Assembly (NCBI GenBank): GCA_037074765.1 | Contig: JBAMDO010000216.1 | Coordinates: 27,812-91,811, forward strand | Direction: 5' to 3' | DNA from: Mansonella perstans | Taxonomy: Eukaryota; Nematoda; Chromadorea; Rhabditida; Onchocercidae | Length of the DNA stretch: 64,000 nt | Part shown: piece after piece, positions 1 to 12,900 of the stretch | Position numbering within the stretch: the first letter of the stretch is position 1 | How the letters are laid out: each line of letters begins with the position of its first letter | The notes under the pieces: generated by a model | Database searches by the model: none | What the model saw: the letters and a program-made list of their open reading frames with translations, nothing else | Told to the model about the DNA's origin: nothing | Position numbers and translations under genes: made by a program

Positions 1-240
1 TATTTCAAGTTATTCCTTTAGCGGAAAGGAAGGAATAATTTGATCAAATGATTACAAATAAAATAGTCTCTTCAGAATTTCGCGCATCAAATTATTGCTT
101 GAGATTTTTTCAGGTTTAAATAAAAATTGCAATTAGACTTTTTTTTTGTTTCTGTTATTTTATCATTCGTTTTCGATTTTGAAAGATTTTTTGGAAACAA
201 TCAATGCTAAAATAATTTTATAAAATAATTAATTAATTGA

Positions 241-248
241 CAGGAATG
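241..248 (+). promoter_or_regulatory. Candidate spliced-leader acceptor before the repeat-protein start codon
   Basis: A GACAG acceptor (ending at 243) follows a TTAATTAATT tract, and the ATG begins at 246, two bases later. Such spacing is typical of SL trans-splicing in nematodes. The same arrangement occurs at the neprilysin start and at the gene starting at 26896. It is inferred from sequence only. Confidence 0.45.
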
Positions 249-3200
249 ACTGATTTCTGGCATTTATTATGTATATGTGGAATTTTCCATTTTTCTTGTT
301 CGCAAATTTCTCGTAAGTTCGAGTATTTGTTAAGTTTCAAAGTAACTATTATTGCCCTTTTCTTCTAATAAACTCATTTTAAATAAATTTATCAGTGACA
401 ATTCGCTTGTCATTCGTATACGTCTAAATGATAAATTGGAAGAATTAAATCTTCGAATTGCATTTTAGTATTATACACTGCGTTGTTTAGAGTAATGAAT
501 TTTTTTCGTTGTTTAGAGTAATGTTATAAAAATTATGGTAAGTGAGAAAAAAGAAAAGTAATATTTTAATGGCAACAGTACAAATTTTTTCAGGTAGCAA
601 ATATTCGGAGAAACTTGATCCATATAGTAGCCTGAATCCTGAAACTGGGTCACACGGTAAGTTATCAACAATCAGCAAATCAAAAAGACCACTTATGGGA
701 TATGATAATTTTACGCAGTTCAGTACTACTGCTATTATTATTATCATGACGATTGATTCTACAGGATTTCAAACATAGAAAATAATATGAGTTTTCCAGA
801 CGGAACAAACTTGAAATACGGTTTTGGTACTGCAAAGGATCAAGCAATAAAAAACAATGGTTCGAAAAGGATTGGTATCAATGAAGAGCTTAGAATTAGT
901 CATGCTTTAACACTTCCAAAAGCAATGCAGTGGATCCAAAAAATAACCACAAGAACAGTTACGGACGAACGGAAAACAAAGAAAAATACGGGTGATTTGC
1001 AAACCGTTGATCGAAAAAATTCGAATTTCAGTTTTAATTCGAAACCCCAACATAAAACAAACTCTTTACTATTTGAAAAAAAACATCAAGAAATTCTTGA
1101 AAAATTGGCAAGAAGGCCAATTCCATATTACATAGCTACTCATTATTTTAAAGTATCCAAAGAAATTGAAAAGTATTTCCGCGATCATCTTAAACGCGAA
1201 TTAAAAAATCCGAAGGAAAGAGGATTTCTATTTGAAACGGATGCTGAAGAAAAAGTGTCTGATACAACAACATCACATTCGAACTTTAATCAGCTTAATA
1301 CATCAGAAGAAAGCAATGAACTTGGCTTGCAAGCGGTGACGTCCATTCCTCAAGCTCAACTACCAAATTCCATTGAAAACATCATTGAAACGCGAGAAAA
1401 TCTATCATCTTCGTCAAATGAAACTATCAAAGTGGAATCAAGAAAGGTTCAACCACAAATTAGCCCTTCAGCATTGGCTGAAAAAGTAGGGCAGGAGGAG
1501 GTGCCATATCTTCCATTGGTAAAACTTTGAAATTTTGAAATCGAGCTAATCCTAAGAAATTATAAAATAAAGGACTGGAGAGAGCTGTACTATTTTTATA
1601 TTATCCCATATAGATATATGACGATATAAAAGTGAATTTTAGCCAGGCAAGTGTCCGCAACTTGATCCGTCGCTGCACTCATTCCCGCATAATGACACCG
1701 ATGAAAGTTGTGGACAAACACTGGAAGGTTTGGCAACAGATCCTGATTGCGCTTGCGTATTTCTTGCAAATGAACGTAATAAGGAAGGATGTGCAATTAA
1801 ATTTTACACGTTATGTTATCGATCGTTTAATCAGGTTTGTTTATCGGTTATCACTCTTCCAAATTTTTTTGCTAGTAGTACTTATTTGCAGCATGCTTTT
1901 CGTGACTTCTCAAATTTGTAAAATCTTCCAATCCATATTACACAAATATTACAGAACAATTTTGCGCCTCAAACTTCTTCTATACAAAAACACGCCACTC
2001 CACAAGTGCCTGAAGCTTCTTATGAACAAATATCCGCAGCTCCACCAGCTCTACAAGCACCTGAAGCTTCCTATGAACAAACATCCGCAGCTCCACCAGC
2101 TCCACAAGCGCCTGAAGCTTTCTATGAACAAACATCCGCAGCTCCACCAGCTTCACAAGCGCCTCAAGTTTCTTATACACAAAAACCCACTACTCCACAA
2201 GTGCCTGAACCTTCCTATGAACAAACATCCGCAGCTCCACCAGCTCCACAAGCGCCTGAAGCTTCCTATGAACAAACATCCCTATTTCCACCAGCTTCAC
2301 AAGCGCCTCAAGTTTCTTATACACAAAAACCCGCCACCACACAAGCGCCTGAAGCTTCTTATGAACAAACATCCGCAGCTCCACCAGCTCCACAAGCGCC
2401 TGAAGCTTCTTATGAACAAACATCATCCGCAGCTCCACCAGCTCCACAAGCGCCTGAAGCTTCCTATGAACAAACATCCGTATCTCCACCAGCTTCACAA
2501 GCGCCTCAAGTTTCTTATACACAAAAACCCGCCACCACACAAGCGCCTGAAGCTTCTTATGAACAAACATCATCCGCAGCTCCACCAGCTCCACAAGCGC
2601 CTGAAGCTTCTTATGAACAAACATCATCCGCAGCTCCACCAGCTTCACAAGCGCCTCAAGTTTCTTATACACAAAAACCCGCCACCACACAAGCGCCTGA
2701 AGCTTCTTATGAACAAACATCCGCAGCTCCACCAGCTCCACAAGCGCCTGAAGCTTCTTATGAACAAACATCATCCGCAGCTCCACCAGCTCCACAAGCG
2801 CCTGAAGCTTCCTATGAACAAACATCCGTATCTCCACCAGCTTCACAAGCGCCTCAAGTTTCTTATACACAAAAACCCGCCACCACACAAGCGCCTGAAG
2901 CTTCTTATGAACAAACATCATCCGCAGCTCCACCAGCTCCACAAGCGCCTGAAGCTTCCTATGAACAAACATCCGTATCTCCACCAGCTTCACAAGCGCC
3001 TCAAGTTTCTTATACACAAAAACCCGCCACCACACAAGCGCCTGAAGCTTCTTATGAACAAACATCCGCAGCTCCACCAGCTCCACAAGCGCCTGAAGCT
3101 TCTTATGAACAAACATCATCCGCAGCTCCACCAGCTCCACAAGCGCCTGAAGCTTCCTATGAACAAACATCCGTATCTCCACCAGCTTCACAAGCGCCTC

Positions 3201-4432
3201 AAGTTTCTTATACACAAAAACCCGCCACCACACAAGCGCCTGAAGCTTCTTATGAACAAACATCCGTATCTCCACCAGCTTCACAAGCGCCTCAAGTTTC
3301 TTATACACAAAAACCCGCCACCACACAAGCGCCTGAAGCTTCTTATGAACAAACATCATCCGCAGCTCCACCAGCTCCACAAGCGCCTGAAGCTTCCTAT
3401 GAACAAACATCCCTATTTCCACCAGCTTCACAAGCGCCTCAAGTTTCTTATACACAAAAACCCGCCACCACACAAGCGCCTGAAGCTTCTTATGAACAAA
3501 CATCCGCAGCTCCACCAGCTCCACAAGCGCCTGAAGCTTCTTATGAACAAACATCATCCGCAACTCCACCAGCTCCACAAGCGCCTGAAGCTTCCTATGA
3601 ACAAACATCCGTATCTCCACCAGCTTCACAAGCGCCTCAAGTTTCTTATACACAAAAACCCGCCACCACACAAGCGCCTGAAGCTTCTTATGAACAAACA
3701 TCCGCAGCTCCACCAGCTCCACAAGCGCCTGAAGCTTCCTATGAACAAACATCCCTATTTCCACCAGCTTCACAAGCGCCTCAAGTTTCTTATACACAAA
3801 AACCCGCCACCACACAAGCGCCTGAAGCTTCTTATGAACAAACATCCGCAGCTCCACCAGCTCCACAAGCGCCTGAAGCTTCTTATGAACAAACATCATC
3901 CGCAGCTCCACCAGCTCCACAAGCGCCTGAAGCTTCCTATGAACAAACATCCGTATCTCCACGAGCTTCACAAGCGCCTCAAGTTTCTTATACACAAAAA
4001 GCCGCCACCACACAAGTGCGTAAAGCTCCCTATGTACAAACATCCGCAGCTGCACGAGCTCCACAAGCGCCTCAAGTTTCTTATAAACAAAAACCCGCCG
4101 CTCCAAATGTCGCTGGAGTTTTCTATGGACGAAGACCTGTTGCTCCACAATCATTTAAATCTTCTTATAAAGCGCCAGTAGCTCCTCGAAATACCAAAAT
4201 ACACTCGGGTGTACAAGGAAAACAAACTGCTAATTATTATAAACAGTCGAGAAACAAATACAACTTAAAGCGACAATTGAAAACGGTGGGGAAATCACTG
4301 GTAGAATCTCATAGGAAATCCAATCAAACAGTTCCATCAGACCAGAAAACTAATAGAAAAGAGAATGAAGCGCAATCGTCCGGAACTTCCACGATGCATG
4401 AGTTGAACAAACGAACTAATGGAACATCATAA
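246..4432 (+). CDS. Secreted Pro/Ala/Gln/Ser-rich tandem-repeat protein
   Basis: Five exons can be joined with matching phases: 246-312, 594-656, 800-1518, 1643-1834 and 1955-4432, encoding 1172 residues. Exon 1 gives a short hydrophobic leader (MTDFWHLLCICGIFHFSCS) that looks like a signal peptide. Exons 2-3 encode a Lys/Asn/Ser-rich, low-complexity region of about 260 residues. Exon 4 encodes a compact six-cysteine module (pattern C-x(18)-C-x(11)-C-x-C-x(12)-C-x(8)-C). Exon 5 is almost entirely repeats of APEASYEQTS followed by A/S-rich PPAPQ, with a variant unit APQVSYTQKPATTQ, and then a basic tail rich in Lys, Asn and Gln. Tyr and Gln recur in every unit, which could suit cross-linked extracellular matrix such as cuticle, microfilarial sheath or eggshell. 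That role is an inference from composition; I do not recognise the family. Splice sites are GT-AG throughout. The gene converges on the septin gene downstream. Confidence 0.8.
1997..4100 (+). repeat. Coding tandem repeat array with higher-order units
   Basis: Basic units of 42, 51 and 54 nt alternate. A common higher-order block is about 198 nt: one APQVSYTQKPATTQ unit (42 nt), then three APEASYEQTS units ending SAAPPAPQ, SSAAPPAPQ and VSPPASQ. Several blocks drop or duplicate single units, and variants LFPPASQ and SATPPAPQ occur. All lengths are multiples of three, so the frame is kept. Units near the 5' edge (1997-2220) and 3' edge (3960-4100) are the most diverged, while internal copies are almost identical at DNA level, which indicates recent expansion or homogenisation. 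Confidence 0.95.
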
Positions 4433-4576
4433 ATGCAGAAAAAAATCCAGACTGCCTTGGTGTCCGACAATTCTGTAAAGGTAGAAAATAAGAGCTAGAA
4501 TGACAATCTCTGCCATCTGCAGCAATATATATGTAAATTCCTATTTCATCCTAAATGAATGTCATAATGTGAAGAA

Positions 4577-4582
4577 AATAAA
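4577..4582 (+). terminator. Candidate polyadenylation signal of the repeat-protein gene
   Basis: A canonical AATAAA lies 145 bases after the stop codon ending at 4432. It is the first one downstream on this strand that I see. Confidence 0.45.
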
Positions 4583-6930
4583 GATGTAAAAGTATTATTC
4601 CGTCCTCATCTACTTTATTTAGTAATTCTTGATCGTTATTAATGTCCATGGAAAACGAATATAAGGTGAAGTCGAGTTTCTTCCTGTGATGTTCCATTAA
4701 CTTATCACTGCAAATCATTTGTCCACTAAGATGAATAAAAATCTCTAAGAAACGCAGTACACCCAAAACTGATGCACATCGCACTGATCGAACAAATGTG
4801 ACCTACCTATAAGAAAATTGAATTTGGTGATTGGAGCCACTCTCTTATGAGTTTTAAATTTCTGCTAGGTGCATAGTGGAAATCTGAGGATGACAGTTTC
4901 TGTTTTGTCCGAGGATTTGATGCTATAATTTTGTTTTAAGTACACATTTACACAGAAGCACGTTCGGTTTTTTTTTTCTTTTTTTTAAAATAGTTATGAC
5001 GATAACAAATGAAATATTACAGATGAAAAAGGCGACACAACAAACAATGAAGCAAAATGTGAATAACTCTTTTTGAGAAATCTCACACTAGCTTGGGATT
5101 CTTGATCATAAGAATTTGAGACCGGAAAAGATCTGCAATTTAGCTCGACAAGAATGAACAAGAAATCCTTCTTGTCAAATTAAATGCTCGGTTGAAATGT
5201 TTGAAGGTTACATACTGCGATCGTTAAAAAGAACTGTTTACTAAAAACCTTACATTTAGGATTTTCGTTTATCATAAAATTCCCGCCATTTTTTTACGGT
5301 GTACGTACCGGAAGCATCGTTCAAGAAGTATCGCCAATAAAAACAAACCAAACGCTTCAGCCAAAACAATTCATGGTTGAAAAAAATGTTAATTAAAAAG
5401 TGTCAGCAGTGTTTTCGATAAGGATCAAAACGATGAGAAAAAATTGACACAATCCAAATGTGCGAAAAGAAAAAAGTACAACTTTTTTAGACTTAATATT
5501 CACTTGGATTGCATAGAAGGCAAAAAATAATAGCTGAAAATGCAAACGAATCAATGACCAGTAAAACCAAAAATTTTGCGATAATGTTAAATTTAAAACC
5601 ATGAAAACACGAATAGGTTTTACTTTCTTAAATAGCAAGAAAATCATTGGCTGTAACGAAATCAGATCAGCTTGATGTCAAGAGCTTGAAACAAAACTGA
5701 TGGCATCAGATATGAGAAAAAAAATCCAATTTCGACCCAATCCCTGCTCTGAAACACAATCTATCACAAAAAGAACGAAACTCAAGAAAACCAACGATAG
5801 CCTCTTCATTCTCATCTATATCAGAATTGAACGGGTAAATTAAATCAAATACATAAAATATATTTCACAAATCTTTCCCAAAATTCAACATAATTCTGGA
5901 GGCAAAATTTGAGACAAAAACGACCAATTCCCTATTTTCGAAAAATTGCAAATAGCATAAAAGGATGTTCATTCCTAAAACCCTAAGAATATCTAGCATT
6001 CATTACAACACAAGAAAAAGAAACAATGTTACTGAATAACTACAAATTTTAATCTTCCACAATTCTTTGAATCAAAATTATTTCAAAAATTGCTAAAAAG
6101 GCGAATTATATAATCCCTCTTCTTTGTCATTTACAAAAGTTACATGGAATTATGACAAAAATTAACATCAAAAAAACTTTTCAGGACAATCAAAATCAAA
6201 TGGTGCAGAAAATTGTAAATTTCAAGGAAATCCCACAGACAAATATTACGCTGCTTCATTTCTTACTTTTCAATTCCAAAAAGCAACATTGCAGAACAAT
6301 TTTGCAGTCATATGCATTTAACAGCAAATTTCAACAAAGAAAACAATATGAAAACAAAAGCAAGGGGAATACAAACAAACGAATTCTCATGACTAAAAGA
6401 ATCGATCGTACAGTTTCCGACTGAACGCTCGATAATGAGGTCGAACTGAAGCATTTACTATAAAAGTGTCAGACCTACTAGTTTTGTCGATCAAATTCTA
6501 ATCAAAAAATCATGTGAATCTTGAACAGTTTGTTTCATTTTAAGCATCAAAACTTTTAAAATAAAGCATTATCGCTGCTTATTTTAGCAACTAAAATGTC
6601 CTTTCCTCCTTTGATACCAAATAAATTCACTTCGATTCAGTGTCATTTCCAAACCAGGAAAATTTCAAACGACCTCAATCGGCAAGTTCAATTCTAGTAA
6701 AATCATTCGTCAAAGTAAAACAGTACCGCAAAAATAAAAAAAAAAACAAAAGAGGGAAAAAACTCCACTTTTTTAAATCAAACACTACTTGCACATATAA
6801 CAGTCAGGGCAGCAGAACGAAGATATCCGGAATCGAAATGTTGTTTGCAGAAAAAATACAAGTGGAAGGAAATGCATCTAAGAGATGGCGGAAACAATAA
6901 GGAATAGGATGCACTAAAAACGGTTCTCTC
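4583..6930. other. Intergenic region between two convergent genes
   Basis: AT-rich sequence with A-runs and no supported gene. Short open stretches here (up to about 90 codons) are low-complexity, lack splice signals that would join them to neighbours, and resemble no protein family I know. No tRNA or rRNA was recognised. Confidence 0.5.
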
Positions 6931-9900
6931 TTACTTCTTTGCTTTTTTGACAGCTGTTTTCAATTCATATTTAGCTTTTTCCTCAAGCAATGTATGCATC
7001 TGTGACTCGATCCGTCGTAATTCTTCTTCAAAGTTATCGCTAATCTCTTTGGTTCGTAAATTTAACTGCAACAAAAGAATTCCATTAGAAGTAAAAGCGC
7101 TTTGCAGGAATGAAAAACAACAATTTCAACTTGTCCGAAAATCCATGAAAAAAGAAAACCTAATTAGCGTTGCATGACAATGATTCCAGAAACAAATTTT
7201 CTGCGAACTTTGAGAGAGAAAAGAAACCAACCAATTCTTCCCGCCTTTTCATTTCTTCTTCTTTCTTATTGACTCGTGCAACGAATTCCTCACGTAAAAC
7301 CTTATCCCTATTTGTCATTTCATCAATAAATTCACGTTGCTTCTGTAAAGAATCATGTTTTCACCGAATAAAATATGTTAGAAAATTATTTGAACTAAAT
7401 GCCCCTAAGGTAAAAACCGCTCAAACACAAGTCTTGTGTTGAATGGACCCGGATATGCCATATTCTAGCCTATAGAAATTTTTTCTACTAATTTTGTTTC
7501 TCTGCTAAATGCTTAATCCACTCCTGAGTGTTTTAAAAAAAACCCTAGAATTTGAAACATGCTCACTATCGTAATAAAAAACACAAAATGAAAATATGCA
7601 CCTTAAATTGTGGTAGTTCATCAGGTAATGCCGAGAAATCATTTAAGTGGTATGCACTTGATTCGCGATTATTTACAGCATTTGAGCTTGGTAAAAATCA
7701 ATGTAGGTAAACTGTGAAATAAAAAAGAAACCTGTGCGAACGCTTCCATCATTTTAGGTCCCGTATCACCATCGCCAACTTTCATTGCACGTAAACGTTC
7801 ACGACGATATGCTTCGTAAAGCACTTTGTGTGTCCGCTCACGTAATGCATCTACGTTTGTACGCAGTACTGCCTCACGTAATTTAACGAAATCGCAATGT
7901 TCTTCGTTTTCGACTACACTTTTGAAATTATATTATGAATTTCCGAAAAGGTGTTTCAATCAATTCGGAATAGATTTTGTTTGGAACTAAAATGCTCGGA
8001 AATCCAATACGACTGCTTTGAAGATGTTTTCGCTTAGAAATCACATCAATACAAAACTCGAACTTTAACATCAGTATTCTAAGCATATGCTGCAGGCTTT
8101 TAATTGATGAGCTATTTTGGTTGTAATTTTACATTCAGTAGTTGCACCGAAGATTTCCATATGCAAATTCAATAAGCATGGAAAACGCAAAATGCCTACC
8201 TTCAACCATTCCCCACGGATATCGACGTGCTCGAACCATTTTGCCGTTTTCTTTTTTTACAAAATCAGTACTGCCCACAACAGCATATGGCACAAGCTGA
8301 TTTAATTCCGTATTTATTGCTCGTACCGTCTCGTCGTCAGTCGGAAACTGATAGATAGCAATATTGTGGCTTCGTAACTCGCTTAAAATCTAGAAGAAAA
8401 GTTATTGGATAATCAGAATTTAACGGATTAAACAACATTTAAGGATTATTAAAAAGAAGAAAATAGTGGAGTATAATGAAACTTTAAAGACCCAATTTGG
8501 TGTCTTTTGTCTACCGGTAATAGATAGATATCAAACTAAACTCATAATTCAATCAGAATTTTATTATTAAAGATTAAAAAAAAGATGGAAGCTTAATAAA
8601 AAAAAATTCAGAAAAAAGAAATATGCAAGTTCATGGATGATATAATGCTCAGGATATGGCATGTAGCCGCACTCGCACAATTATATCAAATGAAGTGTAA
8701 AACTGCAAGTGAACAGAACAAACTGAAATCATCACAGCATACAAGGGGTTATAGGAAATCACTGAAAATATGAAGTTGGACTTTTCGATTTCTAAACAAT
8801 GACATATTTGAGATATATGATATAAGAAAAGACTGTCGTACCTTGCTTTTAAATCTTATAAGTTCATCTTTGCAGGTGGTATCAGCTTTTGCAATCACGG
8901 GTATAACGTTGACCCGTTCTGCAAGCCGTTGCAGTGTTACAATATCGAGTGCTTTAAGCCTGGAAAAAAAAAGGTAATTCTTATCAGAAAATTCAAGTTG
9001 CATATCATGGAAGAGTTGAAATAAATACGCTAACCAGGTTTGGGAATTACTACATCTACAATATTTTAAAAATTTCTCATGACATTGCAGATTAAATAAA
9101 AAACGAAATAAATTCTAAATCTTAACATTTTATCTACATTTAAATTCTTCCAGTCTCCTAAAGTTATGGAAATTAATTTAGTAAGGAAAACATGTGTGAA
9201 ATTCTAGTTCCATATAAATTCTCAGATTATGTCCTCTAAATGATATATTACATTTGGAAGTGGTAAATAAAGTCAATAAAAACCTAAAAAAGAGGAGTGT
9301 CATGAAAAGTTTCATAAAAGTTTATTGCCCTATAGAGGAATTTCAAAATTCAATTATCAAGAAATGAAAAGGCTGAAAATAAAGGTAATAACTTTGTTCA
9401 TCATTTAATATTTGTGCATATTATTTAACAGTCTAATTTCCGGCCATTTCAGAAGAACTACCTATGACGAATAGCGTTTTCAAAAGTGATAATATTAAAT
9501 ACTGAAATGTTTCTTCAAATTAATTTGCTTTTTAAAGTAACCAGAAAATTTTAAATTATGATGAAACGCTTGTCAGAAACGATTAAGAGTATTGAGAAAA
9601 AAGTAGATTTTCTCACTTTTGAAGATGACATTAATCATTATAAAATTTTGGATAAGAGGAACGTTCTACTGTAACGAGTCAATGAATTAAATGAAAAAGC
9701 AACGGCAGAACGAATAAATGTTCGAGGATACTAATATGCGGTCGTATGATAGCTGAATACGCATAAAAGCGACACGGTTCTGTGTCGTAAAGAGGAGGAA
9801 CAGCAAAAGAAACCTATAAAACTACAGTAATCTTGAACATTTAATCAGTCGAAGAGTAAAAATATTTCCCATAAAAAAGTGCTCTAAAACAACTGCCCAT

Positions 9901-12900
9901 TTCAAAAAAAGAAATGAGCACAGTTATGAATAAGCTGAACTGAAAACCACTACGGATCACTACTATATCTTGATGATAAAGTCAAAGAAAACATTATGGA
10001 ACTTATATTTGCTCGATATTTTCAACATTAACACTTTTCTTTTGCTCGCTGGAATTAACAAAGATTTCAGCGAACATTTAATTGATGTTTAAACATTCCC
10101 TCTTACAACGACTTTTTGTTTACTAACACAAGAAAACATTCTGTCAATGCAACAGTTTCAGGAAGATATCCTCCCTCCTTCCATTTCCCATTTGTTATTT
10201 TCAGGAAAAAAGCCAAAACTACAAATATCGCAGATGTTGGTTAATTTATCACAATAAAGAAGCAATTAGTCATCAATAATAGTATTTCAATCTTATTTTC
10301 CCGCTTTACCAAAAAAATCAAACGCTATTGAAAATGACTTTAGTGTAGATTTTATGCCATTATCGGATAGGTCACCCTTAAAATAGGAATAACAAAACAT
10401 AAAAAAAAGCATAATATAACACACAAAACATGAAAGGATTCAAGAAACAGTAAAATAATGATGACGTCTAAAGGTAGGAAAAAGGAATTCTCCTCTCCAG
10501 CAAAAATCGTCATAACTCTTAACGAAAAATATCAAAAACCATAAAGGAAGGAGAAAAAAAAACGAAGATTTGTCTTTTTTCTGAATACAAGGAAAAAAAA
10601 TGGGTGATAAAGTATAACAATAGTATTATCATTATATATCAAATCCTCCTCATACTGCTAAGTGCGAAACGTAAAACAATCCAATCATAGATAGTTTCTT
10701 TAAGCCAAATGCCCTAAAGAACTAATATCGCGACTGTAAAACCAGTTAAACGATCACAGGACTGAGATAATTCGAGATAAATACATTGGATTTCAACCAT
10801 TCTGCCAGATGTGCAAAAGCTATCTTGATAAAAAGAAAGAAATACCGAAATTATGCTTTTACATTTTCAAGAAGGAAAAAAAGGATGAATGTTTAGCAAG
10901 ATTGTATTTCCTAATACTTCTATAAAGAAAAGAAGTAAAAAGCGGAAATTTGAATCCTTAAATCGCCTTCTATATCGTTCAACATCATAACTGCTAACCG
11001 CTACAAATGAGAGAGCACTGGTATTATGAGCTTTACTATTCTGATGCGACAAAATTTTTCACATTAAACTATCCGAAGGACTGATTAGTCTGTATAAGAA
11101 ACACAAAATAAGAAAAATTAAAATATATCATGAAAAAAGTAAGGAAAATTAAAATATAAACGTTGCTTCTTCATCTTATCTCCCTTCTAACTACTGAGGA
11201 GGCAATAAAAGTGATCCGGTTAAATATTCAAATTATCAAAAGGAAAAATGAGGAGAAAAAGAAATGGTAAAGTTTTCCTAAAAAAAAACAATAAAATAGG
11301 CAAACGGAGGATGATTGCCATCTGCACAATAAGGACAATAAGGCCAGATGGCATCGAATGATACGATATAAATCACTAGAAAGAAATAAAAAAAAGTGCA
11401 AAAAAAGGAAAGCAAAAGGAATACGATATAAATCACTGAAAGAAAATAAAAAAATGCAAAAAAAAAAGAAAGAGGAAAATGCTTTAATGTTTGCGATTTT
11501 TTTATCGAGTCTTCATCGTTTTACTAAATAAGCATACTGAAAACAAAGTTTATTCATCTAACATAAGAATTCTCTCAGTAGAGATATTCCTATAAACCCG
11601 AGATTTCCAGAAGCCCATAACTTCAGAATACTCTATTTAATGCAACAGTAATTAGAACGTCAACCTATCTACTTTAAAAGAGATATATCTTATGGTTTCT
11701 ATTAATGCATCGTCCAACAGAGTAAACATGCACTATTGGAATATCAATGATCTTGAAAAAGATTTTTAGGAAAATACATCCTAGTCAAGCAGATTGGCCG
11801 TAAATACTCCTGATAATTTTTATAGCTCAGCATTTTTATTTGGAAAAGATTTTTCCGAACAAAATCTCAACATTTGCTTAGTAGGACTACTTCAGTAAGG
11901 TATAATCAACATCATGACTGAACTCAGCTATTAAAAGACAATCAAAATTGAAGCACAAGTTGTTCAGAATAGATGATCGCTGATTATTTCTTTCAGTTCA
12001 TCATTTAAATGATTCTCGATGAAGTAAATGTAAGCTGAACTGAAAAAATATAAGAATTTCGATTAGCATCATACTTTGCCAATACAGTAATAGATAGGGC
12101 AACAAAAAACGACCCTTCAACCTTGAAATAAGAGAAATAAAAAACCCTCAAATAATAATGGATGGGAATATTTCGGCAACACATCGAAAGGGGAACGAGG
12201 AAGAGAAAGGAAAAAAAAACCGATTATTTTCAAGTTTAATTCGTTTGGCAGTCATATGACTTGAAAAGAAGGACAAATGGTCACAGTTACAGTCAGCAGA
12301 GAGCATAAGGATCGTTTTTCTGAAACGAAAATGCAGTCCAAAAAACACAAATGCATGTCATACATATGATCAAGAAAGATTGCCACTGATACATGCTTGA
12401 AAAAAAGTAAAATAGAAAAAAAAACAATGTTCTGCATAAATCTCATATAAAGCCAGTATATGTAACCTTCGAGAAAGAAAAACCAGCATATATAATAATG
12501 TTATTTCGAGGAATATTTATAACATGTTACTTGGAAAAATAAAAATATCGCGAGCTTTCGTTCTAAACTAATTTTACATATCTCGAGAACGGAAATGATT
12601 AAACAAACCCATGTCCTGTGGGCGATATGAAGTAAAGACAAGCGTGAATGCGTGTGTCATCATAATAATCCAAACAACGCTTAATTTTTAGCTCTTCCTT
12701 CAAATACTTTTCGAATTGTTCATTGATAAAATTAACGATTACCTGAGCGCTGAAATGCTTATGAAGATATTTTCAAATCATAGTTTTGATATGGAATGAT
12801 CAATGATTATCGTTTAATGTTAACAAAATTATCTATATGAGTAACAGATATTGTTATGGCAGTTAGACTACTTTCAATGGATAAATTAAGGTAGAACTAA

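Noticed and set aside
2190..4154. Long antisense frame over the repeats
   Set aside because: Open only because every repeat unit is a multiple of three and lacks stops; no start context or splice support.
1632..4181. Long second sense frame, rich in Lys, His and Leu
   Set aside because: It is a shadow of the repeat array. The main frame links by phase to three upstream exons and a signal peptide, and this one does not.
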